From positions 1-6,456 of the forward strand of contig JACCXE010000501.1 in the NCBI GenBank assembly GCA_013697265.1: 6,456 nucleotides of DNA, written 5' to 3'. Below the pieces are notes generated by a model. The model searched no databases, had not been told where the DNA came from, and was given only the letters and a program-made list of their open reading frames with translations. Shown one piece after another: positions 1 to 6,354 of this stretch. This stretch comes from Actinomycetota bacterium. Its GTDB lineage: Bacteria > Actinomycetota > Acidimicrobiia > Acidimicrobiales > JACCXE01. Positions within the stretch are counted from its first letter, which is position 1. Each line of letters opens with the position of its first letter. A program made the position numbers and the translations under genes.

Positions 1-265
1 ACTGCAGGCCGACCTGGGCGACGACGAACTCGAACGCACCCGCACGGGGGTCACCTCGGCGTTTCTGCGGGCGACTGACAGCGTCGTGAACCGCGCGCTC
101 ACGATTGCCCCACTAGAACAACAACGAGGACGAGCTGAATTGATCAATGAACTCCCGGCCGCGCTGGCCTCGGTCACAACGGCCGACGTCACGGCGGCGG
201 CGTCGCAGTGGTTCGCTCCGAGCCAACGATCGGTACTCGATTGGCGACCGGGGACCGAAGCGTGA
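1..265 (+). CDS. M16 family zinc metallopeptidase, C-terminal fragment (5' end outside window)
   Basis: Read from base 2, this frame is open for 87 codons to a TGA at 263-265, so only the C-terminal end is present. The visible residues have the pattern of the last part of an M16 (pitrilysin/processing-peptidase-like) domain. A helix begins DDELERTRTG, and a later segment (ELINELPAALASVTTADV, then AAASQWF) matches the usual 'inelp..l..vT.edV..aA..wf.p' ending, closing with a short hydrophobic strand (SVLDW). The stop overlaps the GTG start of the next gene, also M16, so the two are surely co-translated. In paired M16 genes of this kind one partner carries the HxxEH zinc motif. Since the downstream partner lacks it, this gene is inferred to encode the catalytic subunit, but its motif region is outside the window and cannot be checked here. 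Confidence 0.8.
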   Translation, partial: LQADLGDDELERTRTGVTSAFLRATDSVVNRALTIAPLEQQRGRAELINELPAALASVTTADVTAAASQWFAPSQRSVLDWRPGTEA

Positions 266-1590
266 GCGCCCGCTTACAACCGCCCGTCCGGGCCACGAAG
301 CCGGCCAAGCTTCCCGCGGTCGAAGACACCACCCTCAGCAACGGGTTACGCGTGTTGGCGGCGCGCAAGCCGGGCATTCCTACGGTCCAAGCCCGCTTGC
401 GTTTCGACATCCAGAAGCCCAAGCTCGTCGACAACGTCCTCACCGAGGACATCGTGGCCACCACCGTGCTAAACGGCACACCGTCGCGGACCCAACTCGA
501 CATCGCCGATGAGATGAAGCGGCTCGGCGGCGAAATTTGGGCGATCACCGACGCCGACAATTTTTTCATCTCCGGTATCACGCTCGCGCAGGACCTGTCG
601 GGCTATCTCGGCCTGCTTGGCGACGTAGTGCAGAACGCGACGCATCCCGAGGACGAAGTTTCGCTGGCCAAGGCGCAGACTGAGCAGGGCATCGCGATCA
701 TGCACAGCCAACCGGCGGCCAAGGCGCAGTACGCCGTAAGTGAGCGCGTGTTCCCCGGCCATCCCTACGGGCACCCGATGCCCACGCCCGACCAAGTTGG
801 GCCCATAACGCGGGCCCAGGTGCGGCGGTTCCATCGCGATCACATCAAGCCCGGCGGCGCGCTGCTGGTACTGGTCGGCGACATGACGCCGGCGAAGATG
901 GTGGCGGCGGCCGAGAAGGCGCTCAGCGGTTGGAACGGCAACCGCAAGCCCAAGAAGACACCGAAGCCGGCGTCGGTTGTCCCCGGCGCGATTCGTATCG
1001 TCAACCAGCCCGGCGCGGTGCAGACCAATCTCCGGCTCGGCGGTATCGGTATCGGTCGGGCCCATCCCGACTTTCCGGCACTCACGCTCGCGCTGACGAT
1101 TCTCGGCGGCGGCTTCACGTCCCGGTTGAATCACAATCTGCGCGAGGACAAGGGCTTCACCTATGGCGCCACCGCGGGGCTCGGCCACAACCTCGCGGCG
1201 TCTGCGATCACCATCGGTGCCGACGTGCAGACAGCGGTAACCGCCCCCGCGCTTGTCGAAACGCTTTACGAGTTGGGGCGCATGGCGACGTCATCGGTGA
1301 GTGAGGACGAGTTGGCCGACGCCAAGCGATTCCTGGCCGGCAACATGGCGCTGTCAGCCGAAACGCAAGCGGGCCTCGCCACCTATGTCACCGCGCTGGC
1401 AACCGCGGGGCTGAGCATCTCGTATCTCAAGGACCTCCCGCTGGCCGCGGACAAGCAGACCGTCGAGGACGTCGCCGCGGCCGCAGCCAAGTACCTGTCG
1501 CCCTCGCTTCTCGCTCCAGTGCTCGTCGGTGACGCAGAGCAAATTGCCGACGCCGTCAGTCGGCTCGCTCCGGTCGAGGTCATCGACTGA
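262..1590 (+). CDS. M16 family peptidase-like protein, probable non-catalytic subunit
   Basis: A 442-residue protein with the two-domain size of M16B subunits. GTG 262 is chosen as start because it overlaps the upstream TGA (GTGA), has a GGGGA seven bases before it, and places the first conserved strand (LSNGLRVLAARKPGIPTVQ) about 25 residues in. In active M16 enzymes a HxxEH zinc motif follows roughly 35 residues later. Here the aligned stretch, residues 61-67, reads TEDIVAT, so zinc ligands and catalytic Glu are missing, although the following NGTPSRTQLDIADEMKRLGG keeps the family pattern. The second domain retains GGGFTSRL and LREDKGFTYG, including the R/Y pair (R294, Y301) that contacts substrate in M16B heterodimers. 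I see no signal peptide or membrane segment, so it is probably cytoplasmic. By analogy with known M16B heterodimers it likely partners the upstream gene product; substrate unknown. Confidence 0.88.
   Translation: MSARLQPPVRATKPAKLPAVEDTTLSNGLRVLAARKPGIPTVQARLRFDIQKPKLVDNVLTEDIVATTVLNGTPSRTQLDIADEMKRLGGEIWAITDADNFFISGITLAQDLSGYLGLLGDVVQNATHPEDEVSLAKAQTEQGIAIMHSQPAAKAQYAVSERVFPGHPYGHPMPTPDQVGPITRAQVRRFHRDHIKPGGALLVLVGDMTPAKMVAAAEKALSGWNGNRKPKKTPKPASVVPGAIRIVNQPGAVQTNLRLGGIGIGRAHPDFPALTLALTILGGGFTSRLNHNLREDKGFTYGATAGLGHNLAASAITIGADVQTAVTAPALVETLYELGRMATSSVSEDELADAKRFLAGNMALSAETQAGLATYVTALATAGLSISYLKDLPLAADKQTVEDVAAAAAKYLSPSLLAPVLVGDAEQIADAVSRLAPVEVID
1576..1580 (+). promoter_or_regulatory. Shine-Dalgarno-like GAGGT that decides the glycosyltransferase start
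   Basis: GAGGT lies inside the end of the M16 gene. It is six bases before the CTG at 1587 and nine before ATC 1590, both normal spacings, but 24 bases before the first canonical start, GTG 1605. It therefore favours initiation at the M16 stop codon rather than at the GTG. Confidence 0.45.
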
Positions 1591-2579
1591 TCGACGTCGT
1601 ACACGTGCAACGCAAGCCGATCCGCGGCCTGCATTACAGCGTCGAGCGCTACGCGGCGGCGTTGCGCGCCGTGATGCCCACCGACATCGCGGTGCGGGCG
1701 CGGGTGGTGCCGGTTGAGTCGAGGGCGATCGTGCGGCGACTGTGGATTATCGCCGACGTGGCCCGGCAGCGTGGCGACGTCGTGCACGTCACGGGTGACA
1801 TCCACTTCGCATCCTTGGGTGTACGGCGTCGTCGGTCGGTGCACACCGTGCTCGACTGCGGCCTCGCCTTCGGCGACTCGCTCAAGGCCAGGATCTTCCG
1901 CCGGTTCTGGCTTCGGGGGCCGCTGCGGCGTTCGGCCCGGGTCGTCGCCATCTCGGCCTTCACCGCCGAGCAGGTCGCTCGCTACGCCCACATCGATCGC
2001 GATCGCATCGACGTAATCCCCGTCGCCGTAGACGACTCGTTCGAGCCAGCGCCCTCGCACCCACCCGGGGCGACGCGTACCGTGTTGTGCTTCGCCCATA
2101 CGCCGAACAAGAACATCAACCGCATCATCGATGCGCTCGACGGCCTCGACGTGCGCTTGCTGGTGGTCGGGCCGATGCCCGATTCGGCGCACGCACGCCT
2201 GCGAGCGAGCGGCGTCGAATACACCAATGAAGTCGGCCTCACCGACGGTGCGTTGCGCGAGCGTTACGCGGAGTGCGACGTGATGCTGTTCCCGTCCACC
2301 TACGAAGGATTCGGCATGCCGATCGTGGAGGCCCAGGCCGTCGGACGCCCCGTAGTCACGAGCGACCGCGCGCCTATGAACGAAGTAGCGGGCGGCGCCG
2401 CATGCCTGGTCGAGCCCGAAGACGTGTTGTCGATTCGGGGCGGGTTGCGGCGGGTGCTCGACGACGCCGAATATCGCGCCGAGTTGGTGCGCAAAGGTTT
2501 TGAGAACCGGGAGCGGTTCCGCCCCGATGCCGCGGCGCGCGCCTATGCGCAGATTTACCGCGAGATGGCGGCCTCTTAA
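1587..2579 (+). CDS. GT4-family glycosyltransferase (GT-B fold)
   Basis: Transfers a sugar from a nucleotide-sugar donor to an unidentified acceptor, probably in cell-surface glycan synthesis. In the N-terminal half are HVTGDIHF (residues 67-74 counted from 1587) and the segment ending ARVVAISAFTAEQVARY. In the C-terminal donor domain are FAHTPNKNI, with the phosphate-binding Lys at 175, and YEGFGMPIVEAQ, with the E-x7-E pair of GT4 enzymes at E240 and E248. No membrane segment is obvious. The start is uncertain. The first ATG/GTG/TTG is GTG 1605 (324 residues), but the six codons before it encode a perfect first Rossmann strand (IDVVHV) ahead of the typical G-x-HYSVERY segment. The in-frame CTG 1587 overlaps the M16 stop and has a well-spaced GAGGT. 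I therefore extend to 1587 (330 residues), with GTG 1605 as fallback. It probably shares a transcript with the M16 pair, though no functional link is evident. Confidence 0.87.
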   Translation: MIDVVHVQRKPIRGLHYSVERYAAALRAVMPTDIAVRARVVPVESRAIVRRLWIIADVARQRGDVVHVTGDIHFASLGVRRRRSVHTVLDCGLAFGDSLKARIFRRFWLRGPLRRSARVVAISAFTAEQVARYAHIDRDRIDVIPVAVDDSFEPAPSHPPGATRTVLCFAHTPNKNINRIIDALDGLDVRLLVVGPMPDSAHARLRASGVEYTNEVGLTDGALRERYAECDVMLFPSTYEGFGMPIVEAQAVGRPVVTSDRAPMNEVAGGAACLVEPEDVLSIRGGLRRVLDDAEYRAELVRKGFENRERFRPDAAARAYAQIYREMAAS

Positions 2580-2585
2580 GAAGGT

Positions 2586-2843
2586 TTAGGAAGCGGCTGC
2601 GTTGACGCGCTTGGTGAGGCGCGACTTGCGGCGAGCGGCGGCGTTGGGGTGAATGACGCCCTTCGCCGCGGCCTTGTCGAGCTTCTTCTGCGCAGCCTTG
2701 AGCGCTTCGATGCTGCCCTCGGTGCCGGCGGCGGCAACCGCGGCCTTCGTGCGGGTCTTCAATTCGGAACGGACGGCCTTGTTCGCGACGCGGGCCTTTT
2801 CGTTCGTGAGGATGCGCTTCTTTTGGCTCTTGATATTTGCCAC
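2586..2843 (-). CDS. rpsT: 30S ribosomal protein S20
   Basis: An 85-residue, Lys/Arg/Ala-rich protein of normal S20 length. It opens VANIKSQKKRILTNEKARVA (V = initiator GTG) and ends with the family's GVIHPNAAARRKSRLTKRVN signature. S20 is a helical protein that binds 16S rRNA early in 30S assembly. The start is GTG at 2843-2841, since S20 proteins begin M-A-N-I-K-S. The complementary TTAGGA, five bases upstream, is a good ribosome binding site. The frame stays open further upstream, but those codons have no S20 similarity and run through the spacer and the divergent gene. The gene is convergent with the glycosyltransferase (six bases between stops) and divergent from the dehydrogenase. I see no terminator hairpin with a T-run after it, so the two opposing transcripts probably read into each other. 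Confidence 0.96.
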   Translation of the reverse strand: MANIKSQKKRILTNEKARVANKAVRSELKTRTKAAVAAAGTEGSIEALKAAQKKLDKAAAKGVIHPNAAARRKSRLTKRVNAAAS

Positions 2844-2913
2844 GGAATTCCTAACCAGATGGTGTTGCGAAGGACGTAAAAAGTTAGCAGGCCGAGGCTC
2901 GTAGGATCCATAC
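2844..2913. promoter_or_regulatory. Divergent upstream region shared by rpsT and the dehydrogenase gene
   Basis: This 70-bp AT-richer spacer must hold the rpsT promoter and probably one for the dehydrogenase. On the minus strand, TGGATC (complement of 2905-2910) and TAACTT (complement of 2881-2886) are separated by 18 bases. They loosely fit -35/-10 spacing with the actinobacterial TAnnnT -10 form. On the plus strand, AGGA at 2903-2906 is seven bases before GTG 2914 and works as a ribosome binding site. TAGGAT at 2902-2907 also fits a -10 placed for a transcript starting at the GTG itself. These are consensus matches by eye only; the two proposed elements on opposite strands overlap. Confidence 0.35.
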
Positions 2914-3831
2914 GTGCTGCGTGTGGCCCTTGCCCCGACCCCGGCGCGGCCCTGGGCCGCGGCCGCCGTCGAGGCCGGCGGCGCGCAGCTGGTCGACCCA
3001 CCCGAGGCCGAGGTACTGATTTTTATGGCCCCCGACGACACCGACGGCCTGGCCCGCGCCCTGAAGGAAGCGCCCGACGCCAAGTGGGTGCAACTGCCCT
3101 GGGCCGGCATCGAAGCCTTCGTGACCGCCGGTGTTCTCGACCCGTCCCGAACCTGGACCTGCGGCAAAGGCGTCTACGCCGAGCCGGTGGCCGAGCACGC
3201 GCTGGCGCTGGCGTTGGCGGGTCTGCGCGACCTGCCCCAACGCATCCGGGCCACAACTTGGGAAGCGCAGGGCGGGGTGTCGTTGTACGACGGAAAAGCC
3301 ACGATCCTGGGAGGCGGCGGCATCACCGAATGCCTGCTGCAGCTGCTTAGGCCGATGCGCACCGAAGTCACCGTGGTGCGTCGCGAAACCACGGTGTCGC
3401 TCAACGGAGCGGCGCGGGTAGTAGGCCCCGACCTGCTGCACGACGCGCTGGGCACGGCCGACGCGGTGTTCCTCGCACTGGCGCTCACGCCGGAAACCAC
3501 GGGCATCATCGACGCGGCCGCGCTGCGAGCTATGGAACCGCACGCGTGGTTGGTCAACGTGGCCCGGGGCGCACACGTTGTCACCGACGATCTGGTGCGC
3601 GCCCTCACTGAAGGCTGGATCGGCGGCGCCGGGCTTGACGTCACCGACCCTGAGCCGCTGCCCGACGGCCATCGGCTGTGGAGCCTGCCGAACTGCATCA
3701 TCACCCCACACACCGCGAACTCGCAGGAGATGGGTCTTCCGCTGCTGGCCAAACGCGTCACCGAAAACTTGCGCCGGTACGCTGCGGGCGAGCCCTTGGT
3801 CGGCCTCGTCGACCTCGATGCCGGCTACTGA
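2914..3831 (+). CDS. D-isomer-specific 2-hydroxyacid dehydrogenase family protein
   Basis: A 305-residue NAD(P)-dependent oxidoreductase of the family that interconverts 2-oxo acids and D-2-hydroxy acids; the substrate cannot be read from sequence. The N-terminal substrate domain includes AKWVQLPWAGIEAF. Then comes GVYAEPVAEHALALALAGLRDL, typical of the helix entering the cofactor domain. The dinucleotide loop is ILGGGGITECL, with the glycines at 133-136. All three catalytic positions are present: R218 in NVARGAH, E247 in DVTDPEPLP and H266 in TPHTAN. Two oddities stand out. The third glycine of GxGxxG is Thr138, and the strand after the loop ends VTVVRR, with arginines where NAD-preferring members carry Asp, which suggests NADP. 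GTG 2914 is the only possible start, because an in-frame TAG lies just upstream at 2902. The stop is one base before the vapB operator. Confidence 0.9.
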   Translation: MLRVALAPTPARPWAAAAVEAGGAQLVDPPEAEVLIFMAPDDTDGLARALKEAPDAKWVQLPWAGIEAFVTAGVLDPSRTWTCGKGVYAEPVAEHALALALAGLRDLPQRIRATTWEAQGGVSLYDGKATILGGGGITECLLQLLRPMRTEVTVVRRETTVSLNGAARVVGPDLLHDALGTADAVFLALALTPETTGIIDAAALRAMEPHAWLVNVARGAHVVTDDLVRALTEGWIGGAGLDVTDPEPLPDGHRLWSLPNCIITPHTANSQEMGLPLLAKRVTENLRRYAAGEPLVGLVDLDAGY

Positions 3832-3832
3832 C

Positions 3833-3856
3833 CACGATGTATGCTCATACATCGTG
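3833..3856. promoter_or_regulatory. Perfect inverted repeat over the vapB start: probable toxin-antitoxin operator
   Basis: Arms of 11 bases, CACGATGTATG and CATACATCGTG, are exact reverse complements separated by CT. The site fills the whole gap between the dehydrogenase stop (3831) and vapB, and its last three bases are the GTG start codon. VapB-type antitoxins with a ribbon-helix-helix domain bind such dyads as autorepressors, so this is inferred to be the vapBC operator. TATGCT at 3840-3845 inside it fits a TAnnnT -10 element. It would put the transcript start at or within a couple of bases of the GTG, giving a leaderless or nearly leaderless mRNA. That agrees with the absence of a Shine-Dalgarno site. 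I see no good -35. Confidence 0.75.
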
Positions 3857-4135
3857 AAGCGCACGCAGATATATCTCGGCGAAAACCAAGACGGGGAGTT
3901 GAGCCGTCGCGCTAAGGCGCGCGGCTGCACCAAGTCTGAGTTGATACGCACTGCGATCGACCACCTACTCGACGAGCCCGATGACGAGTCGGCGCGTCTG
4001 ACGAGGTTCAAGGAGGCGCTCGAGGTTGCCGGGGGCGCGGCGCCGTATTTGTCGACTGGGGTCGACTATGTCGCCGACATCCGCCGTGGCGATCAGCGGC
4101 GCGACGAGGAGACAGCGCGTCACCGCAGCGCATGA
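3854..4135 (+). CDS. vapB: VapB-type antitoxin, ribbon-helix-helix (CopG/Arc-like)
   Basis: A 93-residue protein. Its first 41 residues form a ribbon-helix-helix DNA-binding domain: strand KRTQIYLGE, helix DGELSRRAKARG, then TKSELIRTAIDHLLDE. The acidic and polar remainder (to YVADIRRGDQRRDEE) resembles the toxin-wrapping tail of VapB proteins. It is expected to neutralise the VapC encoded next and, with it, repress its own promoter at the overlapping palindrome. The start is GTG 3854. No in-frame ATG, GTG or TTG nearby gives a better product, and a start here leaves three residues before the DNA-contacting strand. No ribosome binding site is visible. Its TGA overlaps the vapC ATG (ATGA). Two ATA isoleucine codons in 93 are more than I see in neighbouring genes, weakly suggesting acquisition by transfer. 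Confidence 0.88.
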   Translation: MKRTQIYLGENQDGELSRRAKARGCTKSELIRTAIDHLLDEPDDESARLTRFKEALEVAGGAAPYLSTGVDYVADIRRGDQRRDEETARHRSA

Positions 4136-4512
4136 TCGTCCTCGACACCACAATCCTTATCGATGTCTTGCGGGGCGATTCGGCGGCGCGACGCGTGCTC
4201 GGTGCGCTGGCCGAAACGCCCGCGTGCTCTGAATTGACGCGAGTCGAAGTGCTCCGAGGCGTTCGGCCACCGGAACTGATCGCCACGAACACTTTGCTCG
4301 AAAGCCTTAACTGGCTCCCGGTCACGACGAGTGTCGCGGCGCGGGCCGGTGATCTAGGCGCTTCGTTTCGAAAAACTCACGGTGCGCTCGGCGTTGTCGA
4401 GCTCGTGATCGCGGCGACCGCTATCGAGGCGTCCGCCAAGCTCCTGACGCTCAACGTCAAGCGCTTCCCGATGTTCCCCGGGCTGCGTGCTCCATACAAG
4501 ATGTCGAAATGA
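4132..4512 (+). CDS. vapC: VapC-type PIN-domain ribonuclease toxin
   Basis: A 126-residue PIN-domain protein of normal VapC length. It is inferred to be a Mg-dependent RNase that cleaves a structured RNA such as tRNA or rRNA; the target cannot be told from sequence. The N-terminus MIVLDTTILIDVLRG gives the first acidic ligand, D5 (with D11), and TRVEVLRG gives E39. The C-terminal block VVELVIAATAIEASAKLLTLNVKRFPMFPGL is the standard VapC ending. At the third acidic position, usually Asp in 'DalIAAtA', there is Glu90, a conservative change, and the later ligand position is N108 in TLNVKRF. The ATG overlaps the vapB stop by four bases. GAGGAG at 4106-4111 is about 20 bases away, too far to be ideal, so coupling to vapB translation is likely. 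The TGA in turn overlaps the lepA ATG. Confidence 0.92.
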   Translation: MIVLDTTILIDVLRGDSAARRVLGALAETPACSELTRVEVLRGVRPPELIATNTLLESLNWLPVTTSVAARAGDLGASFRKTHGALGVVELVIAATAIEASAKLLTLNVKRFPMFPGLRAPYKMSK

Positions 4513-6302
4513 GTACCGCGGCCCTCGATCGCATTCGTGCCGTCGCCATCGTCGCCCACGTCGACCACGGCAAGTCGACGCTCGCGGATCGGCTGCTGGA
4601 AATCTGCGGCGCCGTGGATCCTCGCAACATGAAGGCGCAGTACCTCGATTCGATGGACATCGAACGCGAGCGTGGCATCACGATCAAGGCGCAGAACGTG
4701 CGCTTGCAATACAAAGACCACGACATCTTTTTGATCGACACGCCCGGTCACGTCGACTTTGGTTACGAGGTAAGCCGGTCGCTGGCCGCGTGTGATGGCG
4801 TGATCCTGCTCGTCGACGCGAGCCAAGGAATCGAAGCGCAAACGCTGGCCAACTGCTTCCTGGCCCTCGAACACGACCTCACGATCGTCGCCGCGCTCAA
4901 CAAGATCGACCTGCCCGCGGCCGACCCCGAGCGTTACGCGGGCGAGATCGAGAAGGTCCTCGGCATCCCGGCCGACGAGATCCTGCCCATCTCGGCCAAG
5001 ACCGGGCAGGGCGTGCGCGAACTGCTCGACGCGGTGATCGAACGGATCCCGGTGCCGACCGGCGACCCCGAGGCGCCCTTGCAGGCGCTCGTGTTCGACA
5101 GCTACTACGACCAGTACCGCGGCGTGGTGTCCGCGGTGCGAGTGCTGAACGGTTCGATGAAGAACGGGTCGCGGTTGCGGTTCATGCAGACGGGTGGCCT
5201 GCACGAAATCGAAGAAATCGGCTTGAAGACCCCCGATCTCACTCCGGTCGCGGAACTCACCACCGGCGAGGTCGGCTATCTCATCGCCGGCATCAAGAAC
5301 GTGGCCGAAGCCCGTTCGGGTGAGACGGTCACCGAGGCGGCCCGGCCCGCGCCCACGCCTCTCGCGGGCTACATGGAACCCAAGCCGATGGTGTTCTGCG
5401 GTTTGTTCCCGATGGACGGCGACGAGTTCGAGAACCTGCGCGAGGCCCTCGAAAAGCTGCGGCTCAACGACGCGTCGTTTACCTACGAACCCGAAACGTC
5501 GGGCGCGCTCGGCTTCGGGTTCCGCTGCGGTTTCCTCGGCTTGCTGCATATGGAGATCGTGCGCGAACGACTTGAGCGCGAGTTCAACCTGTCGCTGATC
5601 GCGACGGCGCCGTCAGTGGCGTACAAGGCGCACGTACGCGGCGGACAGCAGATCGAGGTCGACAACCCCGCGGCGATGCCACCCGGTGGTGAGATCGAAT
5701 TCATCGAAGAGCCGATGCTGTCGATCACCATCCTCAGCCCGTCGAACTACACGGGCACCCTCATGGAGCTATGCCAGACCCGGCGGGGCGAGATGGGCCG
5801 CATGGAGTACCTGTCGCCCGAGCGTGTTGAGTTGCACTACCGCATTCCTCTGGCCGAAGTGGTCACCGACTTTTTCGACGCGCTGAAGAGTCGAACCAAG
5901 GGCTACGCCTCGCTTGACTACGAGCCCGCCGGTTACGAGCGCAGCGACCTCGTGAAGCTCGACGTCATGCTCAACGGCGTGCCCGTCGACGCGTTCTCGT
6001 CGATCATCCACCGGTCCAAGGCTTACGACTATGGCCGGCGCATGACCGAGAAGCTACGTGAACTCATTCCGCGCCAGATGTTCGACGTGCCGATACAGGC
6101 CGCGATTGGCGGGCGCATCGTGGCCCGGGAAACCGTCAAGGCCAAACGTAAGGACGTGCTGGCCAAGTGCTACGGCGGCGACATCACCCGCAAGCGCAAG
6201 CTGCTCGAAAAGCAGAAGGAGGGCAAGAAGCGAATGAAAAACATCGGTCGCGTCGAAGTCCCCCAAGAAGCCTTCGTGTCGGCACTCAAACTCGACGACT
6301 GA
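4509..6302 (+). CDS. lepA: Elongation factor 4, back-translocating ribosomal GTPase LepA
   Basis: A full-length 597-residue LepA/EF4, a translational GTPase of the EF-G family that acts on the ribosome and is linked to 30S biogenesis and stalled complexes. GTPase motifs are intact: P-loop AHVDHGKST (16-24), RGIT of switch I (55-58), DTPGH (77-81, His81 catalytic), NKID (131-134) and a SAKTG motif after it. The LepA-specific GFGFRCGFLGLLHMEI begins near residue 335. The unique basic C-terminal domain is complete, from about residue 490 to the end (CYGGDITRKRKLLEKQKEGKKRM). ATG 4509 places ten residues before AVAIVAHVDHGKST, as usual for the family. It overlaps the vapC TGA (ATGA), and no clear Shine-Dalgarno precedes it, so translation may depend on ribosomes finishing vapC. 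No lepA-specific promoter is recognisable within vapC. Confidence 0.97.
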   Translation: MSTAALDRIRAVAIVAHVDHGKSTLADRLLEICGAVDPRNMKAQYLDSMDIERERGITIKAQNVRLQYKDHDIFLIDTPGHVDFGYEVSRSLAACDGVILLVDASQGIEAQTLANCFLALEHDLTIVAALNKIDLPAADPERYAGEIEKVLGIPADEILPISAKTGQGVRELLDAVIERIPVPTGDPEAPLQALVFDSYYDQYRGVVSAVRVLNGSMKNGSRLRFMQTGGLHEIEEIGLKTPDLTPVAELTTGEVGYLIAGIKNVAEARSGETVTEAARPAPTPLAGYMEPKPMVFCGLFPMDGDEFENLREALEKLRLNDASFTYEPETSGALGFGFRCGFLGLLHMEIVRERLEREFNLSLIATAPSVAYKAHVRGGQQIEVDNPAAMPPGGEIEFIEEPMLSITILSPSNYTGTLMELCQTRRGEMGRMEYLSPERVELHYRIPLAEVVTDFFDALKSRTKGYASLDYEPAGYERSDLVKLDVMLNGVPVDAFSSIIHRSKAYDYGRRMTEKLRELIPRQMFDVPIQAAIGGRIVARETVKAKRKDVLAKCYGGDITRKRKLLEKQKEGKKRMKNIGRVEVPQEAFVSALKLDD

Positions 6303-6354
6303 CACGGGCTGAAAGTCAGCGCGAGCGCGACCGCATTGGCGGCGCGCATCGACC
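6303..6354. terminator. Convergent spacer after lepA with a weak hairpin
   Basis: In the 52 bases between the lepA stop and the end of the opposing gene, GCTGA (6308-6312) and TCAGC (6316-6320) form a five-pair stem with a three-base loop. A second dyad, GCTGGG (6359-6364) with CCCAGC (6379-6384), overlaps the last codons of the opposing gene. Neither is followed by a T-run on either strand, so intrinsic termination is only a possibility. Confidence 0.25.

Noticed and set aside
469..1188. Long minus-strand open frame opposite the M16 gene
   Set aside because: It is a shadow frame caused by high third-position GC; its translation is low-complexity Arg/Gly-rich with no recognisable domain, while the plus strand has clear M16 motifs.
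1994..2006. Palindromic CGATCGCGATCG (contains GCGATCGC) inside the glycosyltransferase gene
   Set aside because: It encodes an ordinary IDRDRID segment with GC-rich codons, occurs once, and has no associated spacer or second copy.
2572..2592. Small palindrome TCTTAAGA at the convergent glycosyltransferase/rpsT ends as a terminator
   Set aside because: It is only eight bases, has no loop and no T-run on either strand, so it cannot be supported as an intrinsic terminator.
2844..3167. N-terminal extension of S20 beyond GTG 2843
   Set aside because: The frame stays open upstream, but S20 proteins start at M-A-N-I-K-S, a ribosome binding site sits right before GTG 2843, and the extension runs through the dehydrogenase gene.
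2884..4011. 375-codon minus-strand open frame opposite the dehydrogenase and vapB
   Set aside because: It runs antisense across two recognisable genes and the operator and shows no family motif.
4377..5549. 390-codon minus-strand open frame opposite lepA
   Set aside because: It is antisense to an intact, strongly conserved lepA and has no recognisable motif; GC-rich genes commonly create such frames.
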